From NCBI GenBank assembly GCA_900546265.1, contig URCA01000027.1, positions 1 through 45,042 on the forward strand: 45,042 bases of DNA. Direction: 5' to 3'. Below are positions 33,764 to 42,447 of the stretch, piece after piece. Each line of letters starts with the position of its first letter. Positions within the stretch are counted from its first letter, which is position 1. The DNA is from an uncultured Oscillospiraceae bacterium (GTDB lineage: Bacteria > Bacillota > Clostridia > Oscillospirales > Acutalibacteraceae). A model generated the notes under the pieces. That model made no database searches, had not been told where the DNA came from, and saw nothing but the letters and a program-made list of their open reading frames with translations. A program made the position numbers and the translations under genes.

Positions 33764-35134
33764 ATGATCAAGAATCACGCAGACGCTTCGACCGACAATC
33801 CGCTGAACAGCCGCCATCCGCTAGACACCAAGCCTTCAGGAGACACAGCTGCCCTGATGGCGCCAATGGCCAGCCAGTCTGACGCCGAAGCAGCGCAGAT
33901 GCGGGAGTGTGTACGGGCGGCGGAGGATACAGTGAAAGCGTCCGGTACCACCTACTATGTGTCCAATACCGGCAGCGACAGCAATCCCGGCGATTCGCCT
34001 TCACGGGCCTGGGCCTCTGTCGAAAAGGTAAACCGCTGGAACTTGCGGGCGGGAGATGCGGTGCTGTTCCATCGTGGAGATATTTTCCGGGGGACGATAA
34101 CGGCCAGAAGCGGCGTGTCTTACGGTGCGTACGGCACCGGGGATAAGCCGGCTATTTACGGCGCGAGGGAAAATGCCGTCGGTGCCGACTGGCTGGAAGA
34201 ACCGGGGAATATCTGGTCGCTGGATACCGGCGTGTTTAACGATATCGGCAATATCGTGTTTAATCATGGGGAAGAGGTTGGCTTCAAAAAGCTGGAACAG
34301 GCGCTGACAGCCAACAACGACTTTTATCACGATACGGAAACCGGGCGGCTGTATCTGTATCTGGATAGGGGCAGCCCGTCCTCGGTATTCCAAGACATTG
34401 AGCTGTGCGAGAAAAAGAACCTGATCATGATTTCGGATGTCTCCGATGTAACGGTGGAAAACCTCTGCCTGAAGTATGGCGGCGCACATGGGATCGGCGG
34501 TCAGAATTTTGTGAATGTCACGGTGCGCGGCTGTGAGTTGGCTTGGATCGGCGGATCGATCCTCTACGACACGACCCGTTACGGCAATGCCGTCGAGTGC
34601 TGGGAAAACTGCGACGGCTTTTTGGTGGAAAATTGTTATATTTATCAAATTTACGACACCGGCATCACTCATCAAGGCAGAGATAAGCATGTACACATGC
34701 GAGATATTGTCTACCGGAATAATTTAATCGATTATTGCACCTGGGGGATCGAGTATTATCACAGCGATTTGTCGGCCCTGATGTCTCATGTGGTTTTTGA
34801 AGGCAACATCATCCGGTTCATCGGCTATGGCTGGGGGAACCAGCGGCCAGATAAGGATGCCGCCTCCGGTATAAAATCCTGGGGAGCTCCGAACCGCGCG
34901 GAGGATTTCGTCGTGCGCGGCAATATTCTGGACACGGCCTCTTACGATGTGTTTGAATTTCTTGCCGGGGCCGGAGAGGATAGCCTGCCGAAACTCAGCG
35001 GCAACACCTATATACAGAAACGAAACGGCCAGGCAGGCCGTTATGGATGCGTGTGCCTGACCTTTGACGAACATATCGGACAATCCATGGCCAAGTGCGG
35101 CATGGAGATAGCCCCAACGATTCGGTTCAATTGA
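33764..35134 (+). CDS. Parallel beta-helix protein, paralogue lacking a signal peptide
   Basis: A 456-residue protein that aligns with the preceding lipoprotein from its PLDTKPSG segment to the end with few gaps and roughly three quarters identity by eye (for example LCEKKN-IMISD-S-VT-ENLCLKYGG-HGIGGQNFVNVT-RGCELAWIGGS). The signal peptide, lipobox and Ser/Thr linker are replaced by MIKNHADASTDNPLNSRH, so it should stay in the cytoplasm unless exported in another way. The start at 33764 lies 13 bases after AAGGAG; an ATG right at that site (33751) is in another frame and closes soon. It is probably a tandem duplicate whose copy lost or exchanged its export signal. Confidence 0.8.
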   Translation: MIKNHADASTDNPLNSRHPLDTKPSGDTAALMAPMASQSDAEAAQMRECVRAAEDTVKASGTTYYVSNTGSDSNPGDSPSRAWASVEKVNRWNLRAGDAVLFHRGDIFRGTITARSGVSYGAYGTGDKPAIYGARENAVGADWLEEPGNIWSLDTGVFNDIGNIVFNHGEEVGFKKLEQALTANNDFYHDTETGRLYLYLDRGSPSSVFQDIELCEKKNLIMISDVSDVTVENLCLKYGGAHGIGGQNFVNVTVRGCELAWIGGSILYDTTRYGNAVECWENCDGFLVENCYIYQIYDTGITHQGRDKHVHMRDIVYRNNLIDYCTWGIEYYHSDLSALMSHVVFEGNIIRFIGYGWGNQRPDKDAASGIKSWGAPNRAEDFVVRGNILDTASYDVFEFLAGAGEDSLPKLSGNTYIQKRNGQAGRYGCVCLTFDEHIGQSMAKCGMEIAPTIRFN

Positions 35135-35168
35135 CCCAACGGGTCGAATAAAAGAAAGAAGGGTTAGC

Positions 35169-37523
35169 ATGAAAAGAAGCAAATGGTCGATCTGTGCAGT
35201 ACTGGCTGTACTTACCCTGCTGATCTCGATGTGTCCGCTTTCATCGTCGGCGGCCGTTCCGGACGGCCACACAGCGGTGCTGGATCTGGGTGGCTGCAAC
35301 ACTTTCCGGGAGAATATCCTTTCTACCACGGGGTGGCGCGGCGCGCTAGTTGAGCAGACCTGGTACAATTTGGACAATCCCACGGCCGGCGTCTCCCACC
35401 CCTTGGCCGGTATAGGGAGCGACAAGGAAGGCATCAAGATCGAGGCGCTGGAAAGCGGCTACAATGTTGTATGGGACAATGGTAATTACGGCGACTACTA
35501 TTACTTCCCGGCCTATTACTTCGGTACAGTAGGCAATCAGGACAGTGCCTATGGCGATACGCCGAAGATCATTCCGGTGCAGTCGTCCTTAAATTTTGAT
35601 TTGGAGAATGGAAGCGATTCGCCTGCCAAACTGGTGACGACCTATGTGCTGGATACGGGTGAAAAGGGCGTCCTCTGCGTCGGCGACGCGGAAAACGGCG
35701 GCTATGCCGTTACCAACTACACGTTTACAGAAAATGAAGAGGGAATAGACTCGGTAAACGGCGAAGCGGCGACCGCTTTCCCCACGGCTATTGTCAAAGA
35801 GAACAATTTTGCGAAAGGCACCGCGCCAAGCGGTTCGCTTGATCTTGGCCCCGTATTTGCCGCGGTCAACGCCAAAGCATCCACCGCTCGAATTTATATG
35901 GTCGGTTTTCTCAAGGATGAAGGGGCGTGGGGGATCCATACGATCACGGTTAAGGAGCTGAACTTCTCTGCGGACGCGTCCTCTCAAACGCTGGAACAGG
36001 CCGAAGACGCCATTTTGTCCGCGCTGGACGCCTATGCTTTTACAGACAGCAAACCTTCCAGTCTGCAGATGGCTTTGGAGGCGGCTGTCACCGACGAACA
36101 GATAGAAGTCTCGTGGCCAGGCGGCTGTGCGGTTCAGCCCGCTATGGGAGGCTGCCAACTGGAGGATGGCACTGTGTTGATTGACGGTGTAGAAGGGGAA
36201 GCGGTGGGCGGCCTTCTTCTGAAGAAAGGCAGCGACGCCAAATCCGTGGTTTTCCAGAAAACGCTAAAGCCTGCTATGGAGACTTACACCTTTGCATCCA
36301 CTTCCAAGGATGAGGATTTCCTCGTGCTGGACGATGCTGTTTTGGAGTACAGCGGTGCGGCAGAAGTTGTGAAGATACCCGAGGGAATTGCGACAGTGGA
36401 TGCAGCTTTTCTGACGGAGGAATCGAAAAAGGCGGTACGGATGCTGGTGCTGCCGGAAGGCATGACCGGTCCGCTGGTCTACGGGAATTTTTCCTCGCTT
36501 CCTAACCTGGAAATTGTGATCCTGCCTGAAAGTTTGACGGATCTGGCCTCTTCTCCCGACGGTGCGGCCGGTATTGAGGGTAATGGCAAGGCGTTCGCTC
36601 AGTGCATTAAACTAAAATATGTCCGGATTTCCTCCAAAACCACGCAGATTCCGGAAGGTACTTTTGAAAAGTGCCCGCTGGTCAATCTGAATATCCCCAG
36701 CGGACTGGAGTCCATCGGATCCTATAACCCGATGGGGGAGAGCGGGAAGATTTACGGTACTTTCGTACTGCCTCCCTCTGTGAAGTATTTAGGCTCCTAT
36801 TCCTTCAATCCCGAGACCACCGAAGTGTATGTAACCAACCCGGATGTGATCTGCAATGCAGTTCGCGAGGGCATTGAAGGGCACTCCTTCCCCTTCCGGC
36901 AGGTGTTGGCATCCAATGGCACGATTTATGCCGGAAAAGGCTCAAAATCGGAGGAAAACTATACGTATGGCCGAGAGGTTACCGCTGATGTTGCCGGCAG
37001 CAACGCCTGGATGACCTACGGCGATCTGACAGACGGCGTGGGCTCGGCTAAAGGAAAGCTGGTTTATCTGGAGGACTTGAATGCGGCTCAGAGTTATATT
37101 ATGGCCAAGGCACTGGTAGGATATGAAGAGTTCTCCAATGCGTCTACAGGGGATTCGCTGTTAGGCATGCTCAAGACTCACATGCTGAACGATGCGATTA
37201 CCTTGACCGCTGATTCCGTCAAAGTGACGGCAGCAACCACCGCAGCGGAAGGAAGGATTACCGGAAGCGTGAGTGTTTCGGATGGAACGTATACCTTTAA
37301 AATGGGGCTGGATAAGGTGATCGCTAAACTGACAGAAAGCGGTGGTGATCCGGAGCCCACTCCCGATCCCACCCCCGATCCTGATCCGAATCCCAAGCCC
37401 AATCCCGATATTCCTGCCACGGGCGGTACCGAAACGACCGGTTTGGTCTTTGGCATGGCTGTCATGGCCGCGGCCGTTCTGCCCATGGTCAGCAAAAAGA
37501 GAAGGGGCCTTGAACGAAAATAG
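35169..37523 (+). CDS. Cell-wall-anchored surface protein with leucine-rich (BspA-like) repeats
   Basis: A 784-residue surface protein. It has a signal peptide (MKRSKWSICAVLAVLTLLISMCPLSSSAA), a large unknown front domain (about 30-270), a region with BspA/LRR_5-like repeats (about 400-580: VVKIPEGIATVDAAFL, LVLPEGMTGPLVYGNFSSLPNLEIVILPESLTDL, LKYVRISSKTTQIPEGTFEKCPLVNLNIPSGLESIG), a Pro/Asp/Asn linker (about 735-755) and a sortase signal: IPATGG, a hydrophobic stretch and the tail KKRRGLERK. IPATG is a variant of LPXTG. It probably binds polysaccharide or dietary particles at the wall. No sortase is encoded here, so a host sortase must act on it. Confidence 0.8.
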   Translation: MKRSKWSICAVLAVLTLLISMCPLSSSAAVPDGHTAVLDLGGCNTFRENILSTTGWRGALVEQTWYNLDNPTAGVSHPLAGIGSDKEGIKIEALESGYNVVWDNGNYGDYYYFPAYYFGTVGNQDSAYGDTPKIIPVQSSLNFDLENGSDSPAKLVTTYVLDTGEKGVLCVGDAENGGYAVTNYTFTENEEGIDSVNGEAATAFPTAIVKENNFAKGTAPSGSLDLGPVFAAVNAKASTARIYMVGFLKDEGAWGIHTITVKELNFSADASSQTLEQAEDAILSALDAYAFTDSKPSSLQMALEAAVTDEQIEVSWPGGCAVQPAMGGCQLEDGTVLIDGVEGEAVGGLLLKKGSDAKSVVFQKTLKPAMETYTFASTSKDEDFLVLDDAVLEYSGAAEVVKIPEGIATVDAAFLTEESKKAVRMLVLPEGMTGPLVYGNFSSLPNLEIVILPESLTDLASSPDGAAGIEGNGKAFAQCIKLKYVRISSKTTQIPEGTFEKCPLVNLNIPSGLESIGSYNPMGESGKIYGTFVLPPSVKYLGSYSFNPETTEVYVTNPDVICNAVREGIEGHSFPFRQVLASNGTIYAGKGSKSEENYTYGREVTADVAGSNAWMTYGDLTDGVGSAKGKLVYLEDLNAAQSYIMAKALVGYEEFSNASTGDSLLGMLKTHMLNDAITLTADSVKVTAATTAAEGRITGSVSVSDGTYTFKMGLDKVIAKLTESGGDPEPTPDPTPDPDPNPKPNPDIPATGGTETTGLVFGMAVMAAAVLPMVSKKRRGLERK

Positions 37524-37569
37524 AGCCGAACACATACGAAATGCTGCGTTACAGGGAGGTAAGAATAAC

Positions 37570-39045
37570 ATGACGAAAAGATTATGGCTGTCCGCCGCGA
37601 GCGCAGGCGCCGCTGTGCTGATGCTGCTGACAGGGGCCGGCTGTGGCACAGGCGCGGGAGGCGGTGCCTCTTCGACGGCTGCCACAACGGAAAAAAATGC
37701 GGCGGAATCAACGTCCGTCGGCTCTAAGGAAACGGGAGGCGAGCTGGCTGCGACGGATGGAACGTTGGCATCCCAGGCTTCGGGCGAAAAAACAACCATA
37801 AAGGAAACTACAAAGCGAAACAGCACCAAGACTACGGCGAAGGGCAGCACGCAGGGCCAATCTCTTGAGGACATGTTAAAAAGTATCCCCAGCAAGCTGA
37901 AAAATACCACGATTAAGTTTTTTGTCTGGAATGACGTGATGTCCATGCCTGAGGGCGATATCATTAAGGAGTTTATGCAAAAGACGGGGATCAAAGTGGA
38001 CGTTGAGCAGGGCGCCTATGAAGAATTCTACACGATGCTCAACGCCAAGGTGCTTTCCGGAAAATCGCCCGACGTTATTCGTTTGCTGAGCAACGGGATC
38101 AACTGCGTCAAATCGCTTCAGCCGCTTGAACACTGCAACTACACGTTTGATACGGCGATCTGGTCTGAGCAGACTATGAAAGACTATACCTTCAACGGCA
38201 AGGCCTACGCGGCCAACCTGAAAAACACGGTGTTTCTGGACGGTGCGGTTGCGCTGTATAATAAGTCCATTTTTGAAGAAAATGATTTGGACGATCCCTA
38301 TGCCCTGTGGAAAAAAGGTAAATGGGATTGGGCGGCGTTCGAAAAGCTGGCCAAGGAATTCTGCAAGCTTGGCAGCGGATATGTCGGCGCTTCGGAATTT
38401 GGCTTTGCCGCCAGCTTTGGGGCCAATATGGTGGAGTATGACGGAAAAAAATATGTCAACACGATGGAATCCGCGGCCTATCGTCAAGCTATGGCCAAAT
38501 ATTTGGAGTACATTAAAAGCGGCATCTTTTCTTCCACACCCTATGATATAACTGCTTTTATGGACGGAAAGTGTGGATTCTTTTTTGAGAGCATCAACGG
38601 TGCCCACAACAAGCATAATCGGTATCAAAAATTCCGGCTGAAGAAGCAGCTTGCAGTCGTTCCCTTCCCAACAAATGGGGCAAAAGACTACCTGCCTTTG
38701 ATCCAAAATTCTGCCTGGGGTGTGCCGAAAGGGGCGGCCAATGCAGAAGCTGTGCCGTATTTCCTTCGCTATATGTTGGATTATGACAATTACAAAGAAG
38801 GGTTGTTCATGAACAATGAATCCAAAGAGATTTATGAGTCCATGCTGACGAACCCCAATCGTATCCAGGCGGAAATGGCCGGCAACCTGGTGAACGACGA
38901 CTGCGGTATGAATTATCTCGATATGATGTACCGTATTCGCCAGACGGAGCCTTCCCAGATTGCCACTACATTGGCCACCTATAAGGCCAATGTGGATGAC
39001 GCAGTAAAGAAAGCCAACGAGCAGATTCAAGCGATGTCTAAATAG
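37570..39045 (+). CDS. ABC sugar-binding lipoprotein (family 1 solute-binding protein)
   Basis: A 491-residue protein with a lipoprotein signal (MTKRLWLSAASAGAAVLMLLTGAGCG, lipobox TGAGC), a Ser/Thr/Lys/Ala linker (about 27-95) and a family 1 extracellular sugar-binding domain (TIKFFVWNDVMSMPEGDIIKEFMQKTGIKVDVEQ, GKSPDVIRLLSNG, DGKCGFFFESINGAHN, NSAWGVPKGAANAEAVPYFLRYML). Its start has GGGAGGT at 37554-37560. It is the last gene of the operon and the likely partner of the second permease pair. A factor-independent terminator follows. Confidence 0.9.
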   Translation: MTKRLWLSAASAGAAVLMLLTGAGCGTGAGGGASSTAATTEKNAAESTSVGSKETGGELAATDGTLASQASGEKTTIKETTKRNSTKTTAKGSTQGQSLEDMLKSIPSKLKNTTIKFFVWNDVMSMPEGDIIKEFMQKTGIKVDVEQGAYEEFYTMLNAKVLSGKSPDVIRLLSNGINCVKSLQPLEHCNYTFDTAIWSEQTMKDYTFNGKAYAANLKNTVFLDGAVALYNKSIFEENDLDDPYALWKKGKWDWAAFEKLAKEFCKLGSGYVGASEFGFAASFGANMVEYDGKKYVNTMESAAYRQAMAKYLEYIKSGIFSSTPYDITAFMDGKCGFFFESINGAHNKHNRYQKFRLKKQLAVVPFPTNGAKDYLPLIQNSAWGVPKGAANAEAVPYFLRYMLDYDNYKEGLFMNNESKEIYESMLTNPNRIQAEMAGNLVNDDCGMNYLDMMYRIRQTEPSQIATTLATYKANVDDAVKKANEQIQAMSK

Positions 39046-39063
39046 TCGTTGTATGACAGAGCG

Positions 39064-39095
39064 AAATCCTCCCGATGTAAAAATCGGGAGGATTT
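39064..39095 (+). terminator. Terminator of the transport operon
   Basis: AAATCCTCCCGAT (39064-39076) pairs perfectly with ATCGGGAGGATTT (39083-39095) around a 6-base loop, 19 bases after the last stop codon. The T run is short (TTT), but the position and the stable 13-base stem make it the end of the operon starting near 21,000. Confidence 0.8.
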
Positions 39096-39102
39096 CCAGT
39101 AT

Positions 39103-39478
39103 TCGACAAAGGAATCTATGTCTTGGATACAACCGTGAGCCACATTACGGACAACAGAATTGCCCATTGCGATAGAATGGCAGCAGAGGCCGCTAGAAGG
39201 GGGATACACGGTGGTGTTTTGTATGCGATCCACTGCCATGTGCGGTAAGCGAGGGCCAGATTGTGAAAAAGCGGTCTACATCGCTATTGATGTCAATTTA
39301 GACGGTAGCAAAAACAAAAAACTCTAAGTTCTGGGTGCCAGTACTGAACGGGTTGAAAAATCGGGATGTGGAGGATATTTTCATTGCCTGTATGGACAAT
39401 CTGGCCGGCTTTTGAGCACGATAGAGGCGGGGTCTTCCAAAGCTGATATTCAGAGCTGTATCATCCATATAACGGATG
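39103..39478 (+). pseudogene. IS256-type transposase remnant
   Basis: Pieces of a Mutator/IS256 transposase can be read in shifting frames: DTTVSHITDNRI, then VLYAIHCHVR, VYIAIDVNLDGS, KFWVPVLNGLKNRDVEDIFIACMDNLAGF and SSKADIQSCIIHI. Their order matches the central catalytic region of that family (TTVSRITDK ... FMDAIHYHVR ... AVYIAIGID ... FWLSVLNELKNRGVEDILIACVDGL ... ADIQRCIIHQ). At least three stop codons or frame changes break it, and both ends are missing. No inverted repeats were found. It ends at the junction to the next gene fragment, marking an old insertion scar. Confidence 0.75.
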
Positions 39479-39479
39479 T

Positions 39480-40027
39480 TTATCCCCGGCGCCAGCCGTT
39501 GGGCACCCCGTCCGCCAGATCCGATTCATAGAACAGCACCTGCTGTCCGGTTTTCTGGCAGTAATAGGTGGCGTTGTCACCGCCGGCGTTGAGCAGCTCA
39601 AACCGGTTTTCATAGTTGTCATACAGGACAGAGGGAAAGGCTGCGCCTTCTGTCTGCCTGCCGCTCTCCATGGGCATGTGAAAGATGATGGCTCCCAGCA
39701 GAAGCCGAAGCCGATAAGGCAGGCAACAACGGGCAGCAGGATGCGCTGGACCGCCGTCTCACACCGCGTCAGCATCACATAGGCCATGTATGCCAGACAG
39801 ACAAGCATGATGACCAGACCCAGGATGATTTCCAGCATGGAGGTTTTGGAATCGCCCGCGATCATACGGGCGATCTGGCCCACGCTGGACACCAGCAGCA
39901 TCAGGTCGATCAGGATGACATAGGAGCCGCCCACGCCAATGACTCCCGCGTATTTCCTGCACAGAGGGTTGTATCCAAAAAAGCCGATCAGCATCAATAC
40001 CACGGCTGCAATCAGTAAAAAAGGCAT
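39480..40027 (-). pseudogene. Frameshifted membrane protein gene of unknown function
   Basis: The first part reads as a membrane protein with four hydrophobic segments (MPFLLIAAVVLMLIGFFGY ... VGGSYVILIDLMLLVSSVGQIARMI ... TSMLEIILGLVIMLVCLAYMAYVML ... ILLPVVACLIGFGF). At about 39692-39702 the natural frame changes by one base: after GFGF the sensible continuation is LLGAIIFHMPMESGRQTEGAAFPSV..., ending QKTGQQVLFYESDLADGVPNGWRRG, which lies in another frame; one missing base explains this. Left unshifted, the frame runs on to about 39461 as low-sense sequence. GGAGGA precedes the ATG. I do not recognise the family. It follows the Sel1-like gene on the same strand, 74 bases apart. Confidence 0.6.
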
Positions 40028-40101
40028 GCTTGTTCCTCCTTGATTCGCTCAGCTCCCGATCCGGGTCGGGCAGGAAAGTGATTTTCTCCCGGTTCCGCGG
40101 C

Positions 40102-41340
40102 TCAGTACCAGTGCAGGGTACCGGCGCTGGTGTTGGCCGAGGAGCCGGAAACCTCCGCGTTCCAGATGGTCACCTCGTTGCCGTCGTCGTTGTAATAGAC
40201 CGCGTGGTCGCCGTAGATTCCCCGGCGCTGCCACCGGTTGTTGCCGCTGTCATAGACGATGGACGGCATGCGGGACAGATCGTAGGTGGTGTCGCCGTAG
40301 GCGGGACTGCGGTCCTCCTCTTCCTCCGGGGCAGCCGTCTCCTGCTCCGCCTCTTCCTCTTCATACAGGTCGTGTAACTCCACAGCTACTCTGGAAGGCA
40401 CAGGCTTCACCTGAACGCCGGTCACGCCCTGCATCACCGCCAGATGAGACTGCAGATCCGCCTTGATCCGTTGAACTATGGTCTGCCATCCGGCCTCGTT
40501 GTCGCTGCCCAGATAAACCATCTGTATGGCGGCGGACGGGCTGCCGTTTTCCGCCGCGGCGCGGATCAGCCGGACGCCCTCTTCACGGTTGACCGGGGTG
40601 CCTATCCCCTTCAGATAGCAGTTCCCCGGCATGTAGCAGGCGTAAAGGTTGCCGTTCTCACCGGCCGCCTTGTAATAGAGGGCAAAATCCTGCTCAGGAT
40701 TTAGGCCCAGATTATCCTCGCCGATTTCACGGATGCCGTAGAGATATTCCTCCATCAGCGCGGCCCCTTCCACCACGCTGTTTTTCACCATGTCCATCGC
40801 AAACAAGTGGGCCAGCACCCCATAAACCTTCCCGGGCCGTGGCCAGCCGCCCGTCAAGGTGTGCACAATGACCATCTGCTTTTGGATGTCCTCGTTGCTC
40901 TGGGCGGCAGAAAAGGCGCTCTTGTAATAATCCTTGGCTTTTTCCACATCCACAGCGCAGCCATCGCCCGCCGAATAGGCGTCGACCAGTTCCTCCCAGC
41001 AGGAGCAGATAACAGAAAGGTCATTCGACTTGAACCTGTCCCGGTTCAAGATGTCCATACATACCTCCAGCAGGATCTCAAAATAGTGGACCGATTTGGC
41101 GGCATCCCTGGGGAAGTGGCTTTCCAGGCCCATGCTGTAGGCCGGAGCCGTGTAATGACAGGCGTCGATGAACAAATCGGCATCCATATAAGGCGTGTTG
41201 ACATCGGCCGCCAACGAATTGCGCCGGAACATTCCATATCCCAGATCCGCGGTCTGCTGGGCGCACAGCAGGCCGTACATACTCTCTATTGGCAAGTTTT
41301 CATAGTTTTTGTGGGCCTGCCGGAACTTGTTGGGCACCAC
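40102..41340 (-). CDS. Sel1/TPR-like repeat protein, probably truncated at its 5' end
   Basis: An open frame of 412 codons with Sel1-like repeats (AYSAGDGCAVDVEKAKDYYKSAFSAAQ; FALYYKAAGENGNLYACYMPGNCYLKGIGTPVNREEGVRLIRAAAENGSPSAAI), an acidic Glu-rich hinge (about 328-350) and a C-terminal beta-rich segment (IVYDSGNNRWQRRGIYGDHAVYYNDDGNEVTIWNAEVSG). The only candidate start, GTG at 41340, has no ribosome binding site. The frame stays open about 100 bases further upstream and still reads like protein (NTKDDSTVTGPDGQLYVVPNKF) before hitting a stop without any start codon, so the real beginning was probably cut away near 41,440. Function unknown; such repeats mediate protein contacts. Confidence 0.55.
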   Translation of the reverse strand: MVPNKFRQAHKNYENLPIESMYGLLCAQQTADLGYGMFRRNSLAADVNTPYMDADLFIDACHYTAPAYSMGLESHFPRDAAKSVHYFEILLEVCMDILNRDRFKSNDLSVICSCWEELVDAYSAGDGCAVDVEKAKDYYKSAFSAAQSNEDIQKQMVIVHTLTGGWPRPGKVYGVLAHLFAMDMVKNSVVEGAALMEEYLYGIREIGEDNLGLNPEQDFALYYKAAGENGNLYACYMPGNCYLKGIGTPVNREEGVRLIRAAAENGSPSAAIQMVYLGSDNEAGWQTIVQRIKADLQSHLAVMQGVTGVQVKPVPSRVAVELHDLYEEEEAEQETAAPEEEEDRSPAYGDTTYDLSRMPSIVYDSGNNRWQRRGIYGDHAVYYNDDGNEVTIWNAEVSGSSANTSAGTLHWY

Positions 41341-41605
41341 ATAGAGTTGCCCGTCCGGCCCGGTGACGGTGGAATCGTCTTTCGTATTCCTGCTGATGAT
41401 GTGGAGCGGATGATGGATGAGGAATGGCAGGTTGTAAATGTGTCATGTGACGTGGGGACGGCACGGCATCCGATGCTGCTTTTTGGAGGGGAGGAAATGA
41501 GAGGGCGGCGTATCTTTTTTTAACTTTGCCGGATAACGGGGAAATTTCTGCTCTTTTCGTCGGTGATAATCCGCGAAAAAATGGATCGCTATTGTTTTTT
41601 GCAAT

Positions 41606-41640
41606 CCGTCCGATGTGCGATAGGAAACCACATCGGACGG
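41606..41640. terminator. Perfect 12-bp hairpin at the right backbone boundary
   Basis: CCGTCCGATGTG (41606-41617) pairs with CACATCGGACGG (41629-41640) around an 11-base loop. It is followed on the + strand by CTTTTCATT and preceded by a T run (TTGTTTTTT) that would be A-rich on the - strand, so it could act as a terminator in either direction and insulate the ICE backbone from cargo transcription. Confidence 0.65.
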
Positions 41641-41695
41641 CTTTTCATTAACTATGTATTTTATAGAGGATTTCCGCTCTCTTTTTGTTGGTTTC

Positions 41696-41718
41696 CTTCG
41701 GGCCAAGTTGGCCCGAAG
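41696..41718. repeat. ICE backbone palindrome, copy 5
   Basis: Identical to copies 1 and 2 in all 23 bases and in the same orientation, 36 kb away from copy 4 on the other side of the cargo, 100 bases before the sigma-like gene. Confidence 0.92.
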
Positions 41719-41817
41719 ATTATAAGATACCGAATCATAGGTGTCCACGCTGCCGTTCGCCGCCACGTCCCGTTCATCTGTGTATCCATGCAAAAACGAT
41801 GAACGGAGGACGTTGAA

Positions 41818-42249
41818 ATGGTTGAAATCAATCTGCGGCATTTCTATCCGTGGTACATGAAGGACTGTTTGGTCGAGGTTTCGGATGAAGTAGCGGCGGA
41901 GTTCCGTGCAAACCGTCTGTATGAGGCTGCCCACCAGAGACGGACGGGACGTAATAAAGCTGCGTACTCCCTGGATATGGAGGATGGCATTGAATACACG
42001 GCTAGCTTCATGGAGCCGTCAACACAGGAACTGATAGAGCGGATGGAACAGTTTGAGCAGTTGTGCTGCGCCCTTAACGCCTTGCCGGATGCGCAGGGGC
42101 GGCGGGTATTTGAACACTTTCTGCTTGGGCGTTCTCAAACAGAAATTGCCGCTGACGAAGGGGTAAGCGTGAAAACCGTCCATATCTCCATCCGGCGGGG
42201 ATTGGAATCTATGAAAAATTTTTTAAAAAAATTTGACCGGGAGGGGTAA
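41818..42249 (+). CDS. Sigma-70-like factor of the conjugative element
   Basis: A 143-residue protein with an N-terminal part (MVEINLRHFYPWYMKDCLVEVSDEVAAEFRANRLYEAAHQRRTGRNKAAYSLD) I know from small sigma-like proteins of Clostridial conjugative elements, and a C-terminal region 4-like helix-turn-helix (LNALPDAQGRRVFEHFLLGRSQTEIAADEGVSVKTVHISIRRGLESMKNFL, about 82-135). It lacks a recognisable region 2, so it may be a regulator related to sigma region 4 rather than a full sigma factor. GGAGG at 41805-41809 fits the start. Its place next to the recombinase suggests control of excision or transfer genes. Confidence 0.8.
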   Translation: MVEINLRHFYPWYMKDCLVEVSDEVAAEFRANRLYEAAHQRRTGRNKAAYSLDMEDGIEYTASFMEPSTQELIERMEQFEQLCCALNALPDAQGRRVFEHFLLGRSQTEIAADEGVSVKTVHISIRRGLESMKNFLKKFDREG

Positions 42250-42447
42250 AAAACAGCGTCTGGATGTCCTAGGTATATGAGAGGAAATTTTTTGTTTCTC
42301 TCCACAATTGAATAGCGGCGGATTTTCCATACAGGGTTGGGCTGCCGCAAACCATATTTATGCAGGGGCACTGTGTCGATTATACCTGTCTTTTGATAGG
42401 CCGGTTAGACACGGTGCTCCTGATATTTATGAATGGGAGGAGAACCA

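Larger units (their letters stand above)
41341..41817. other. Non-coding gap and join between cargo debris and right ICE backbone
   Basis: The gap begins with the decayed front of the Sel1-like gene (to about 41,445), then about 150 bases without recognisable content, then a perfect 12-base hairpin (41606-41640), palindrome copy 5 (41696-41718) and the leader of the sigma-like gene. Frames open here on both strands (+ 41563-41802, - 41443-41934), but they have no binding sites or protein-like content. Confidence 0.5.

Noticed and set aside
37360..37410. Short repeats of CCC/GAT units in the surface-protein gene
   Set aside because: They encode the Pro/Asp linker of the wall anchor and are not a CRISPR or separate repeat element.
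41563..41802. + strand frame containing SGQVGPK
   Set aside because: No binding site, crosses the 12-bp hairpin; the SGQVGPK comes only from the palindrome and does not show that it is coding.
41443..41934. - strand frame of 163 codons across the right boundary
   Set aside because: It runs opposite the sigma-like gene start, crosses a palindrome and a hairpin, and has no ribosome binding site.
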